NCBI GenBank assembly: GCA_017562135.1 | Contig: QEYB01000599.1 | Coordinates: 62,001-126,000 of the forward strand | Length of the DNA: 64,000 nucleotides | Origin: Dipylidium caninum | Taxonomy: Eukaryota; Platyhelminthes; Cestoda; Cyclophyllidea; Dipylidiidae | Direction of reading: 5' to 3' | Part shown: positions 12,301 to 21,057 of the stretch, piece after piece | Layout of the letters: the number at the start of each line of letters is the position of its first letter | Numbering within the stretch: the stretch's first letter is position 1 | Made by a program: the position numbers and the translations under genes | The notes under the pieces: generated by a model | The model's input: only the letters and a program-made list of their open reading frames with translations | Databases searched by the model: none | What the model was told of the DNA's origin: nothing

Positions 12301-15300
12301 AATACAGGAAGAGGATGTGCCCTTCGAACCTGTTGCATCGTATTATTTCCGAAAAGGTGAGATCATATCTCAAACAAAAAGGGAGTTAGTTTGAAAGACG
12401 GGAATTAAATTGTGGAGAATTAAAAACAGCGTCTTCGCAAATTTGACGACATTGCCGGATTTTTGTGATCTTTTTATTAGGACATGCTTAATAATACTGT
12501 GTTAGCCCTTGAGACGTGTTTTATTTCATAAATCAACCCGAAAGTTCTGTCCGTTTACAAACCAACAGTTTTTGAAAGGTGACGCGTGCTTGGTTGGCAT
12601 ATCTTCCACTCTATTTTTTTCTCTCAATGCACACCCATTGACGCAGCAAATTGACTAAACCAAACTGAGCTTAATTTCCAATAGTCTTGTACATGAAGCA
12701 ATGTGCAACTATGGCTACAGCTGAGGTTCATTTACGCCACCGTAATCTATGCGAATTACTATGAGGAATATCACAAAAGCATGTAGAAATGTATGGAAAG
12801 CGTTTGGCGACGTTTTCATTTTCCGTAAAAACATAGAGAGGTCTGTTTTGAAGATCTGAAAGAAGTAATTTTAACCTTTCTGGTTAGCCGCTGAACCGGA
12901 TGAAAAGTAGACTACCTATGAAAAAATCGTAAGGAAAGGGGTCTTTTGCAAGCCCGGAGGGCTTAACTTTTTTACACATAAAGTGAATTTGACAAGAGGA
13001 AGTATGGTAGGACATTTGAAGAGGAATACATGATGAAATTTTAACATCGAACAAAAAGCTCATTTTGGAGAACTATTGTCAGCAAATGGACAGTTCAAAG
13101 AGCAAAGTATTTAAAAAAGTTGAATAAATCAAACAAGCATTAGTTTAATCTTTTTGCATCAGAAGATGAAATACTTTCCCAAAAATGGGGTATAATATTT
13201 GCCTTCAGGCTTGCGTGAAGTCATTAATAATAATATGGCAATTCTGTGATGTAATAAACTTTATTAAGTGTACAGAATTTATTTTGTTTTATTCCAAAAA
13301 GCGAAAAACTTTCCTGTAGACGTTATAAAGTTTTAGACCTATTTCACTGTATTATTCCGGAAAAGACAAGAACGCAAATCGTAAGCGGAGAAATTATGTG
13401 CCGTTAGTAGGAGTGGAGCCTCGAGGAAAGACAGTGTCGTCAAAACTGATTTGTCACACTTCATTATGGAGATTTTTCATGGAAAAATGCTCAACCATCT
13501 GGTCGTCCATCCGGTTGAAGTCGATGAGGCGTCCACGATTCGAAGCGGTTGTCACTTCAGATCGTAGGAGCACAACACGTGGTGCTGCGAGGAGAAGCTC
13601 CGTGTGTCGCAGACGTACATTGAAAGGAAAGGGAGTGAAAAGGCTTGACCATGTCAGGAAACCGCATCTTTGGCTGCCTCCCTCAGCGACTTGAGGTGAT
13701 GCGCCTTAGCATCTGAGACGCAACGAAGTTGCGCCACGTCTGAACAGACTAGTTCCCGGCGACGGAAAATGGAGGGTTCACAGGAACAGTGTCAGTCGGC
13801 GAGATCGTGAGTGATGCATCGAAAAGCAGAACTCCACCCTAAAATTTTTCGCTGTCAGTCTGGCTGGAGTATGAATATAATTCCACACTTTGGGCTTTTA
13901 CCAAACAATCCAACGATCGATTCAAACGTGTACGTTCATAAACTCGCCAACCTGAGCAATGCCATTCAGGCAAAGCGTCCAGAAGTAACATATCGTCGTA
14001 AAGGGTGTTGTTCTCCACTGTGATAATGCAAGACTTTAAATCCACACTCACTCAGTCTCCAACCCAGTACTTGTGTACCTGTCCCGGAGTCGTTGATGCC
14101 TCGGATGAATACAAAGCGAAGTGGAAATGTTTGCGTGGTTGAGCACTGGATGTGCCGAGGCAGTCGCCGCCCAGGGGTCCACAGCACAGCGCCGCGTTAG
14201 GCCTCGGACGCGTCCTCCTCCACCGAGGTCTCACTTCTCCAGTGGATGGGTCGAAAGACGGCGTCTCGAGGCCTTTTTCTCCTCTCGGCAACTTCCAATG
14301 TCATGACGACGGTGTTAGCGTCTTGTGTAGCCTCTGATGCCTTGTTTTGTTGAGGGGGAATGTCTGGGGCGAATACCCTCACTGTTCCGCTCTCGCAGTA
14401 GGACGAAGTCTCCACTCCCTCATGTCACTTCCAAACACAAATCTTGTTTAAATTGTAGAAGAGATTTTCGCAAGCCTCGGACCTTACGTGCAGTTGCATC
14501 GACAGGGGGCGCGATCGCGTCACAAGGTCTTTCCCCGCCGACGTCGACATCATAGTCACTCGATCACCAAGTCCGTCATCAGAGAGGGGACCAACTCCCG
14601 ACCGCGTTCACGAATCCGACGAACGCTGTCCAGCCTCTCCTTCAGCAATTTGGGACGCAGCAAGTCACAGGGTAGCTTCGATTCACACTCCTTTCGTGTT
14701 TATATATTAGAGGGAGGCGGCGCACCCACTTTGGTGTTTTTCTCCACCTTATCCGATGGCTTCGCCATGTTCGTCTGCCCCTCAGTCTCTTGGTTGATGG
14801 CCTAAGCGCCTGCGGCATTTAGTTCATCTTCTCTCGAGGTGCCTTTTGCCACTTCATAGCGTCTTAAGTTCCCCAACTCAAGCGTCAAGAGGTGAGAATT
14901 TGCGTGTAATCGAGGGCGCATTCGGTAGGGGGGATGGTTCATTGGCTTACGCGACACCTTCTGCTTTGCTTCGGCTTCGCAATCGCGGCGCACGGGACCC
15001 GGAAGCTCAACCGACCCGCAGTCCTTAGTCGCATGCCTGTACGAGTGACCATGGACACTAGCAGTCTGCCAGCCTAGCCCTCAGGACACGAAGCGGGGAT
15101 TGCCACATTCCACCCTTCTTCGTCTCATTCTTCCTCGGTCACGAATTCCTCAATCATCCAGCCCGACCGTTTGCCAGAACCTCAGTTAGGCGGTCCGTTT
15201 AACCTCCATTTGCTCCTCTTTACCCTGCGCGCCGACCTCAGCCCATTTGAGTTGGTCTCTGCGCTACGGACATACCACAGGCTGTCGCCAGACAGTGGAG

Positions 15301-18300
15301 GAGAGTAGGAGTGAGAAAGCCAACCGCCAAGAGGCAGTCTACAGTAACTCACTTCTGTCCTTAACTCGGAACTGCCATCGTATCTGATCGAGACGACAGA
15401 TGACACGAAGCTGTCCGTTTAGGACAGATGAGGAGTCGGCCAACCAGCCGTAGTCGTAGAATAGGGCAAGTGGAAGGCATTCAGTGCAGAAAGTTTGCTT
15501 ATGAGGCTCCGAGGTGTTACCGCTATTCTCAGGAGGTTCCATTATCTCTCGGTCTGGCGTGCGCCGCACTTCAAGCCTCCGACCTCGGCCACCGCCCATC
15601 ATCCGGATTGGCGATGGGGGCGCCTACGAAGCATTACTCTGCGCGGACTATAATAGATCACCTCAAATGTTGGAAACTCGAGAGTAGAAGACGCTCAAGC
15701 GCCTTGGTCTAACTGTTTTCCCGTTCTATGCCACCAGCGTCAGGGTTGAATGACTCCGCCTCCTCCGTCAGCAGCTGCGTGTCCTCGCGAAGCGTTCGCT
15801 CCAGCCTGTCCATGCCGGACCTGGCCGGCGTGGAGGGGGAGCCAGTAGCTCCGCCCTCCACCCGTAAGGATGCCCACCTTCTTGGACAGGTGTGCCTCGT
15901 TGAGGCGCTGGCCTGGGTGCAAATGGCTCTCCGCGCCATCGAACAGTCCCCCGACCTGAACCGGGAGGCCGCCGTCAGGGCTTTCGTCAACACTGATTTC
16001 GTCGCGTACGTTGCTGTTACTGAGTTCTCTACTTTCCTCCCGCCATTCCTCCCTCCCGTCCGCCGCCTCTAAGAAAACTCCAACTGTGGGGCTGGAAACT
16101 ATGAAAGGAGCATCTTTCTTAGTGGGGAAAAAAAAGCGATTCACATCTACTTTTCTTATACCAATTTACATCGAAGCATAGCGCAGCTCAGCTAACCTCG
16201 CGAAAGGTGAAAAAGGTGCTCGATTTTTGTTGCAAAATTGCGTTCTGCCGATTTCGTGTCGTCAACGTCAAACTCACCGCAACAGCATCCACGCCGCTTG
16301 TCGGGACTCAGGGAACCCAAGTGCGCACACTAATTAGTTACCACAAGGCTCTTACCCGCTTAAAACTGCGAACTTGAAGGCCCATATGGGTTTGCAGTTC
16401 GCGGGCATGCACTAACACCGCCGATGTGGGGACTGAGGGAATCCAGTTGCACACAGTACAGAGCGTCTACCGGGTCCACTATGACCACGTCGCCCTGCAT
16501 CACCTCCCATGGCTGCATGAGTTCAACCGCCTTCACGCCTTCGCGGTGGTCGGCGAAGCGGCTTGACTGCGGCACACCGTGAAAGGCAAAAGGGATGCAG
16601 ATTGAGAGCGGACATTCCCGAGAATCAATCAGATTGGAAATTCTGAAAGGGGCCTATTCGTGTTGTTTGCGTCCAGCTGCGACTGAGACAGGGGAGACTC
16701 ATTGTGACCATTTCTCTGGAACTCGTTATACTACTTACAAGTGGTAAAGGTAGTTCCCCCAACTCGTTGCGTATACTCTTTCCGTATCTGCGCCTATTCC
16801 AATTTTTTGCCGGAAACAGATGGAAGCCAATGTGATTTGCACCAACTTCTCTTGTATTCGTTCGCATTGAATCATAGCGCAGCCCAACAAGCGTGGAGAA
16901 AGTTTACTAAGGCATTCAGAGGCGGATGCGTTAGTGAAATTAATGTCCAACGTTGGTTCCGCAAATTTCGCTCCTGTCGTCAGGGCGCCTCGGGGCAGAC
17001 CGTGGACCCATGACAACCACGAGGAGGATTGAAGGACGATGAGTGTGGAATGCAGTCCACACACAGAACCGTTCGTGGCGGGCACCTGCGTCTGAACTAA
17101 CCCGGGACTGGAGTACAACAGATGACAGGGAAAAACAATGGGAGTGCAGTGAATCGAGCCAGAGCACGAGCATGTGTCCACTTTCGCTGCTTCCTCCGCA
17201 ATGCACGATTGTCGCCGGTGTGGCACTAAATCATCACTTGTGACGACGATTTAGTGGGTTTTTTATGATGACCGCATATGATCGAGCAAATGAGTCGATA
17301 AGAATGAGATGGAAGAACACACCCTAAGCCGAAATTGCATCTCATAAAATTATGGTATGCATATGGTGGAATGCCAGAGGAGTATTCACATATTATTCCT
17401 TCCTTCCTTCCTACAGCCAGACGAAATCTTTGCAGTGAAAGTTGTAAAGACAAAAATTAAGGAGCATTGTTTAGTTGACACTTGTGCTCAACACCCATCT
17501 CATAGTTTCCAACCTAATACCAACTCCTCTCTCCCTTTCCCTTTCCCTCTCTTGCTCGCTCTGTCGGTAGTCGGGAGGTGGTTTGCAGGGAGTGGAAAGA
17601 GACTGCCTCACCTTGAAGAGGACCGCTTGCGCCACTGAGCCCTGCGAGCATCTGTCTGTCAAGTAGTCGACCACGTAGCCCTTGGAGCACTTGAGGCGTT
17701 TTTGCTGAGAGGAGAGTGAGGAGGAGGAGGGTGAGGAGGAGGAGGAGGAGGAGGAAAAGAGGCATCACAAGTCGGTTGCGTCAGTGTAGACACTACATGT
17801 ACGACAGTCGACGTGTGGTTGCTTCGTGAATTAGTGGACTTACGGTGAGGGTAGACGTTTCCCCCTGCGCCCCAAAACCAGACGGTCTTGAGGAGGCCCC
17901 TGACAAAGCCCACAGGCCCGTACACCTGTGCTGAGGAGTTGCTACAGTCGAAGACGCGGTCTCCGAGGTTTTTCACACCGGGCACGCCAAGTGTCACGAG
18001 GGCCTGGTCTACAGCAAGGACACGATTTGGTGTTGGTGATTCCCCAGGTGATGGGGAGGTGAGGATCTTTGGCCGAGAACAGACCCGTAAACTCGTAATT
18101 GTAGGGCGGTCTGCCCTCCCACTGCACAATGGCTCGGACGCCCCATGGTTTGCCTCGCTCACCGTGAGATTACAGTGGAAGACCACGTCGACGCTGACCT
18201 TCGGGTGGACACTCGAAGGAGTGGACATAGTCGAAAGCGGCCTTGCGCACCTCCGACTCTGTCTTCTTTTTCTCCCAAGTGCATGCTAAAGGAAGATTGA

Positions 18301-21057
18301 TGGGAGCGGCTCCAAGCCGACATTAAATGGTGCTGAAATGGGTGGACGGCGCTCGCAAGTCCGGCCGGGGCATGCGCAGGATCGGTTCGAGAAAGCTCCC
18401 TGCAGCACAGCCTGGTCGGAGGATTGGCTCCGACGTCCCCTTCCGATGTCGCTGCACCGATTTTGTCAAAGTGAATTTCCTTGCCATTGATACCAGTTTG
18501 CTGTAATAATGGGAGCAGTCTCAACTTAGATCACACCAGTGTGAGTTAATCCCCTCAAGAGGATCTTCTTGTCCCGCCACTTTTTGCGACGACGGGCTCG
18601 TGATGCTTGCGGGATCCTTACCCGCGCGGCGTTCTTTCAGTCCATTGAGATGACTTCGGATAGAAGGAAGTTGTGAGGCCCTGCATCTGAACTAAGGCCA
18701 CCACAAATCCCCCTCGACCTAATTCAGGCAATCCACACACTCCATCGGCCCTTGAAGCTGATACACTCGAGGAAATTCGGCGGTACTTGCGGATAATAGT
18801 GAGCCAAACGGACGGTAGCAGTGAAATTTGACTTCCTTTTGGCTCATCCAAGTGGAAGTGAACGGTGTCTACGTAGATGAGCGGTGAGATGGAGCCGCTA
18901 ATGGTTCCAAATCTCCTTCGAGTAGGTTGAGTTTCGTCAGGGAGCCTCGAGATGACCGCCGGCCTACCTCAGCGACGGGGAGGAGTTAAGAGCAACGACT
19001 GTGGTATCCACTCCGCACACAGAACTGTCAGCGATGTGAATAGCAACTGGTCATCCACACGGCCAAGACTGTCTTTCACCACAATCGACGTGAAATAAAT
19101 GAAAAAGTAAGCAACAATGGTGCTTGCCCCACTAACAGACGCCATCGCAGATGATTGAACGACAACGGGAGGGGAAGAAGGGCGCATCTTCGCCTTTTCC
19201 TTCGCAATACACCACTGCCATCGACTTCACACAAAATCATCGCTCCAAAAATAGACATCTTTTGTACAAAAAGGCATCTACCACTTGCCATTTTGTTGGC
19301 AGAAGGTCGTAGATACCACCAGGTCAACTCTAATAGACAATATAAATCACTGCGTTTTTGGTGCTTTACTCACGTCCAACACGCGTTTCATGCTTTCCAG
19401 CCTGCTACTCCCCAGTGTCTCCTACGCGGGTGCTGCTGCTGCTTCGCTGATGCGCTCGTCCACGGTGCAGAGTTGAGTGGTTTGAGGGCCGCTGACACAC
19501 ACGTGTGTTCCTTACCACTCTGAGCCTTGGGGATCCGCTATTTCCAGCAGCTATTCACACCGATCCTGTCTGTGTAACCTCCACCACCCGCTCGTTGTAA
19601 CGAAATGTTTCCGCGTTGTCTGCTGAAGGTCTTTTACTCCCTTCCAATTTAGAGGGGCGGAAGTTCACGTGTGGTTTGATTTCCCCTGCCTCGTTTTGAC
19701 CCACTCATCCACTTTGCCTATCATACAAAAGTGATTGGTGACAACCTGCTTCCAGGAGGCATTCCTCCCCACCTCCCTCTGGCTTTTCATCCACCAAACC
19801 CACATTTTCCCCTTTCAGATGGTCAGACAATTTGGAGAGTGTTAAAAATAAGGACAGTCGTGCAAATAATTCCAACGGACCGCCCAAGGCAAAACCGCGG
19901 ACCAAGTGGCTGTTCAACTTGAAATCCTTCGGTCGGTCCTCAAAGGCGTCGGACGCGAAGAGTGTCGTCTCTACCGCCTCGATAAGCAGCAAGAAGTCGT
20001 CAGCCGCTGGTGCCGACGACACGCCCTGGACTGCGCCCACCTTCCTGCCGGTGGAGATTGAGCTGCCCAAAGACCTGAGCTACGATGTGCTCAAGTGCGC
20101 GCGGGGCAATGCGGACGAGAGTAAAGACCCCTTCCGTGGTCTCGGTCCCCTTAAATACTTCAACGCTCAAAAGTGGTGGTCCGAAAGCTACACGGTGCAG
20201 TTGATTCGAGATGAGAAAGTTGTCTACGGTTTCAGCATTCAAGGTGAGAAGATGGCCTTTTGACCTTGTCCCCGAGTCCTATGTGTCAGCAGCCGCACTC
20301 ACCGCGTGGTGGGACGCGGCAAGTGAAAGGGAAGCAAAGAGGGGGAGGTGGTGGCGTCTCCAACACGCCAAAATCAACGCCGCTCCACTGGAGGAGCGGT
20401 CGGGGGGCATTCCGACCAGTCTGTCCTCTCCTTCCCGAAATCCCGGGTGGAGGAGGGGCTGATGGGGACCAAGCCGGTCGCCCTGATGCGTCTGATGAGG
20501 GCAATAGTCCTTTGGTGCGTTGCCGAGGTGCTCATCTGCTCCTCCATCGCTGGCAGGAGCCGCCACACGATACTGAATGGGAGACGGACGAACGAGAGAA
20601 TGGGCGAATTGAGGGGAAAGTTGAAAGCTTGTGATCTCCCTTTCCGCATGCCTCACACTTCACTGTCGTCGTAGGCACCGGGCCGGTGGAGATTCTGGGC
20701 GTGGACCCCGACACCCCCGCCAGCGACAAGGGCATGCGCACCGGCGACCTGGTGGTGAATATCAACGGCATGGACGCACGCTTCATGACGCACAACGAGG
20801 CGGTGGCGGCCATCCGATTCGGCGCCGAGGGCTACGAACAGGCGATCCAAGCTCAGAGCCAAGCCGGTGACGGAAACGAGGATGGCGTCGGTGGCTCCTT
20901 TCCCCCCGAGGTGGACTACGTCCAACTCACTCTCATGCGACCTCTTCCGCCTCCGCAATCCATCGAGAGGAAGCCGTCCGTCTACCTCGTCACGCCGAGC
21001 ACTCCAGTCTCACTGCCAGCCACTCCCAAGGTCCGCACCTTCTTTTCCTTCTCCTAA
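1..21057 (+). CDS. RHPN: Rhophilin (Rho-GTPase effector; HR1-BRO1-PDZ), 5' partial
   Basis: Rhophilin binds GTP-loaded Rho through its HR1 coiled coil and links it to the cytoskeleton or endosomes through its BRO1 and PDZ domains. I joined exons 1-157, 196-227, 271-340, 2895-3042, 4378-4502, 5635-5743, 10247-10396, 10525-10623, 11235-11520, 14459-14671, 15744-16005, 19819-20243 and 20675-21057. Every junction keeps the reading phase, giving about 818 residues before TAA; the N-terminus lies off the left edge. The domain order is that of animal rhophilins, recognised by motifs such as [11 protein letters not shown] at the BRO1 start, [23 protein letters not shown] and [16 protein letters not shown]. 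Two introns appear to start with GC rather than GT (228-270 and 10397-10524). An enolase gene lies antisense in intron 341-2894. The 3' end is uncertain: a weak donor at 21027 could lead to a further exon. Family assignment is confident; exact ends of the small exons are less so. Confidence 0.85.
1033..1038 (-). terminator. Polyadenylation signal AATAAA of enolase
   Basis: On the minus strand AATAAA lies about 40 nt downstream of the enolase stop codon, a normal spacing for a 3' cleavage signal in a short 3' UTR. Confidence 0.6.
1077..2372 (-). CDS. ENO: Enolase (2-phosphoglycerate dehydratase), single exon
   Basis: Enolase converts 2-phosphoglycerate to phosphoenolpyruvate in glycolysis, as a Mg2+-dependent cytosolic homodimer; in parasitic worms it is also a secreted plasminogen-binding protein. 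The 431-residue reading frame is complete and the usual length. It starts [20 protein letters not shown] and shows all landmarks: the mobile loop SGAST at 35-39, His157 (GGSHAGN), Glu166, acid/base Glu209 (GDEGGF), metal ligands Asp244, Glu293 and Asp318, catalytic Lys343 ([10 protein letters not shown]) and the substrate triad HRS 371-373. No intron interrupts it. It sits antisense within a rhophilin intron. An AG precedes the start codon by two bases, so a trans-splice site is possible, in line with published spliced-leader processing of enolase mRNA in Schistosoma mansoni. No frameshift or missing catalytic residue is visible, so it looks functional despite lacking introns. Confidence 0.97.
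   Translation of the reverse strand: MKSILARQIFDSRGNPTVEVDLTSNKGFFRAAVPSGASTGIHEALELRDGTKTEYRGLGVAKAVDNINRIIGPALCQRNFNMAHQEEIDMYMVKELDGTENKSKLGANAILGVSLAIAKAGAAEKNIPLYRHFADLAGNRDIILPVPAFNVLNGGSHAGNKLAVQEFMIMPTGATSFKEAMKMGSETYHALRAVIKNRYGLDACNVGDEGGFAPGIQDNFEALGLLTEAIEAAGYTGKIKICMDVAASEFYKDGLYDLDFKNPDSKRDDWISSEKMMDMLNAMVDSYPIVSIEDPFDQDDWNAWVNYTREAGIQIVGDDLTVTNPTRVQKAIDTKACNGLLLKVNQIGTVTEAIQACNMARQAGWGVMVSHRSGETEDSTIADLVVGLRTGQIKAGAPCRSERLAKYNQLLRIEEELGLAATFAGANFRRP
2580..2595. repeat. Homopolymer C16 upstream of enolase
   Basis: A run of 16 C residues lies about 210 bp upstream of the enolase start codon. On the enolase-coding strand it is G16, a potential G-quadruplex in the promoter region. 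Length polymorphism and sequencing error are likely here. Confidence 0.8.
2895..16005 (+). CDS. RHPN: Rhophilin exons coding the BRO1 domain
   Basis: Eight exons (2895-3042, 4378-4502, 5635-5743, 10247-10396, 10525-10623, 11235-11520, 14459-14671, 15744-16005) encode the boomerang-shaped helical BRO1 domain that, in related proteins, binds ESCRT-III tails. Splice sites are mostly standard: donors GTAATT, GTGAGT, GTACGT, GTAAGT and GTACGT, and acceptors with pyrimidine tracts ending TAG or CAG. Exon 14459-14671 codes a Ser/Arg/His-rich stretch (for example [18 protein letters not shown]), and the start of the next exon is Ser-rich. Together they form an insertion of about 100 residues between BRO1 helices that vertebrate rhophilins lack. 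The BRO1 helices resume with [20 protein letters not shown]. Introns here are much larger than elsewhere in the window and are filled with GC-rich low-complexity DNA. Confidence 0.8.
3921..3939. repeat. (GT)n microsatellite
   Basis: A near-perfect GT dinucleotide run inside the first long BRO1 intron of rhophilin. Confidence 0.8.
5985..6008. repeat. (CCCG)6 tandem repeat
   Basis: Six perfect copies of a CCCG tetranucleotide in a rhophilin intron. Similar (CCCG)n runs recur near 8619-8640. Confidence 0.8.
7481..7535. repeat. (CGAGA)11 pentanucleotide repeat
   Basis: Eleven perfect copies of CGAGA. Both strands stay open through the array, which explains the long spurious reading frames seen here; the unit is pure intronic satellite. 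Confidence 0.9.
8369..8412. repeat. (CTG)n-type trinucleotide repeat
   Basis: Imperfect CTG/TTG triplets in a rhophilin intron. They sit at the edge of the GC-rich block 7000-9900, where open frames on both strands are compositional artefacts. Confidence 0.75.
8907..8950. repeat. (GGA)n trinucleotide repeat
   Basis: A polypurine GGA array on the plus strand, a small counterpart of the giant TCC/GGA tract at 49.5 kb. Confidence 0.8.
9122..9150. repeat. (GGGACTGA)n octamer tandem repeat
   Basis: Three to four perfect copies of an 8-bp unit in intron DNA. Confidence 0.8.
9316..9358. repeat. (GGAGGC)n/(GGA)n repeat
   Basis: A purine-rich hexamer array grading into GGA triplets in rhophilin intron DNA. 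Confidence 0.7.
16433..16582 (-). CDS. Candidate minus-strand exon, unrecognised
   Basis: After an acceptor (GTGCCGCAG) the minus strand stays open for about 50 codons reading [20 protein letters not shown] then [18 protein letters not shown], up to a possible donor GTGTTA near 16433. A diverged second copy of its 3' part lies at 16270-16325. It could be a downstream exon of the nested minus-strand gene, but its phase does not match exon 17612-17704 directly. Not recognised. Confidence 0.3.
16834..17013 (+). mobile_element. Decayed mariner (Tc1/mariner) transposase fragment, N-terminal HTH
   Basis: The plus-strand frame reads [20 protein letters not shown], then [17 protein letters not shown]. 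This is the N-terminal helix-turn-helix that mariner transposases use to bind their terminal repeats: an alanine pair, then a VxxxTVQRWFxxFRSG-type segment. The usual next motif, with acidic residues and SGRP, is degraded, and no DDD catalytic region follows. I see no inverted terminal repeats. It is therefore a dead remnant in the large intron before the rhophilin PDZ exons. The assignment rests on motif resemblance only. Confidence 0.55.
17612..18285 (-). CDS. Unrecognised minus-strand exon chain nested in the rhophilin intron (part 2)
   Basis: Four exon candidates, 18163-18285, 18085-18121, 17844-18008 and 17612-17704, have good donors (GTGAGC, GTCTGT, GTAAGT, GTGAGG) and pyrimidine-rich acceptors, and join in phase. 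The intron between the first two is only 41 nt. Translated pieces include [38 protein letters not shown] and [20 protein letters not shown], with possible N-glycosylation sites (NLT, NSS) and cysteines, which suggests an extracellular or lumenal protein. In 18163-18285 an overlapping frame ([19 protein letters not shown]) also looks protein-like, so a frameshift or another exon boundary is possible. I do not recognise the family. [12 protein letters not shown], the upstream in-frame read-through, recalls alpha-2-macroglobulin MG6 motifs, but this is weak. Confidence 0.42.
18365..19046 (-). CDS. Unrecognised minus-strand exon chain nested in the rhophilin intron (part 1)
   Basis: Exons 18968-19046, 18622-18915 and about 18365-18500 agree in phase across introns of 52 and 121 nt. 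The middle exon keeps 97 codons open between a CGAAG acceptor and a GTAAGG donor and reads [20 protein letters not shown] followed by [16 protein letters not shown], a strand-rich pattern. The first reads [18 protein letters not shown] and the third [20 protein letters not shown]. The end of the third exon is unclear because no standard donor follows in the needed phase. These exons lie on the opposite strand to rhophilin, inside its intron 16006-19818. They may belong with the chain at 17612-18285 and perhaps the signal-peptide exon at 26307. Function unknown. Confidence 0.45.
19819..21057 (+). CDS. RHPN: Rhophilin exons coding the linker and PDZ domain
   Basis: Exon 19819-20243 carries a basic Ser-rich linker ([20 protein letters not shown]), the conserved pre-PDZ element ([16 protein letters not shown]) and the start of the PDZ fold. 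It stops right after the carboxylate-binding loop YGFSIQ. Exon 20675-21057 completes the PDZ domain ([20 protein letters not shown], then [10 protein letters not shown] and the alpha-B helix [10 protein letters not shown]). The intron between them is in phase 1. Before the last beta strand ([11 protein letters not shown]) there is a Gln/Glu/Gly-rich insert. After the PDZ a Pro/Ser-rich tail runs to TAA at 21055-21057, unless the weak donor after TPK (21027) is used. The PDZ would bind C-terminal peptides of partner proteins. Confidence 0.85.
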
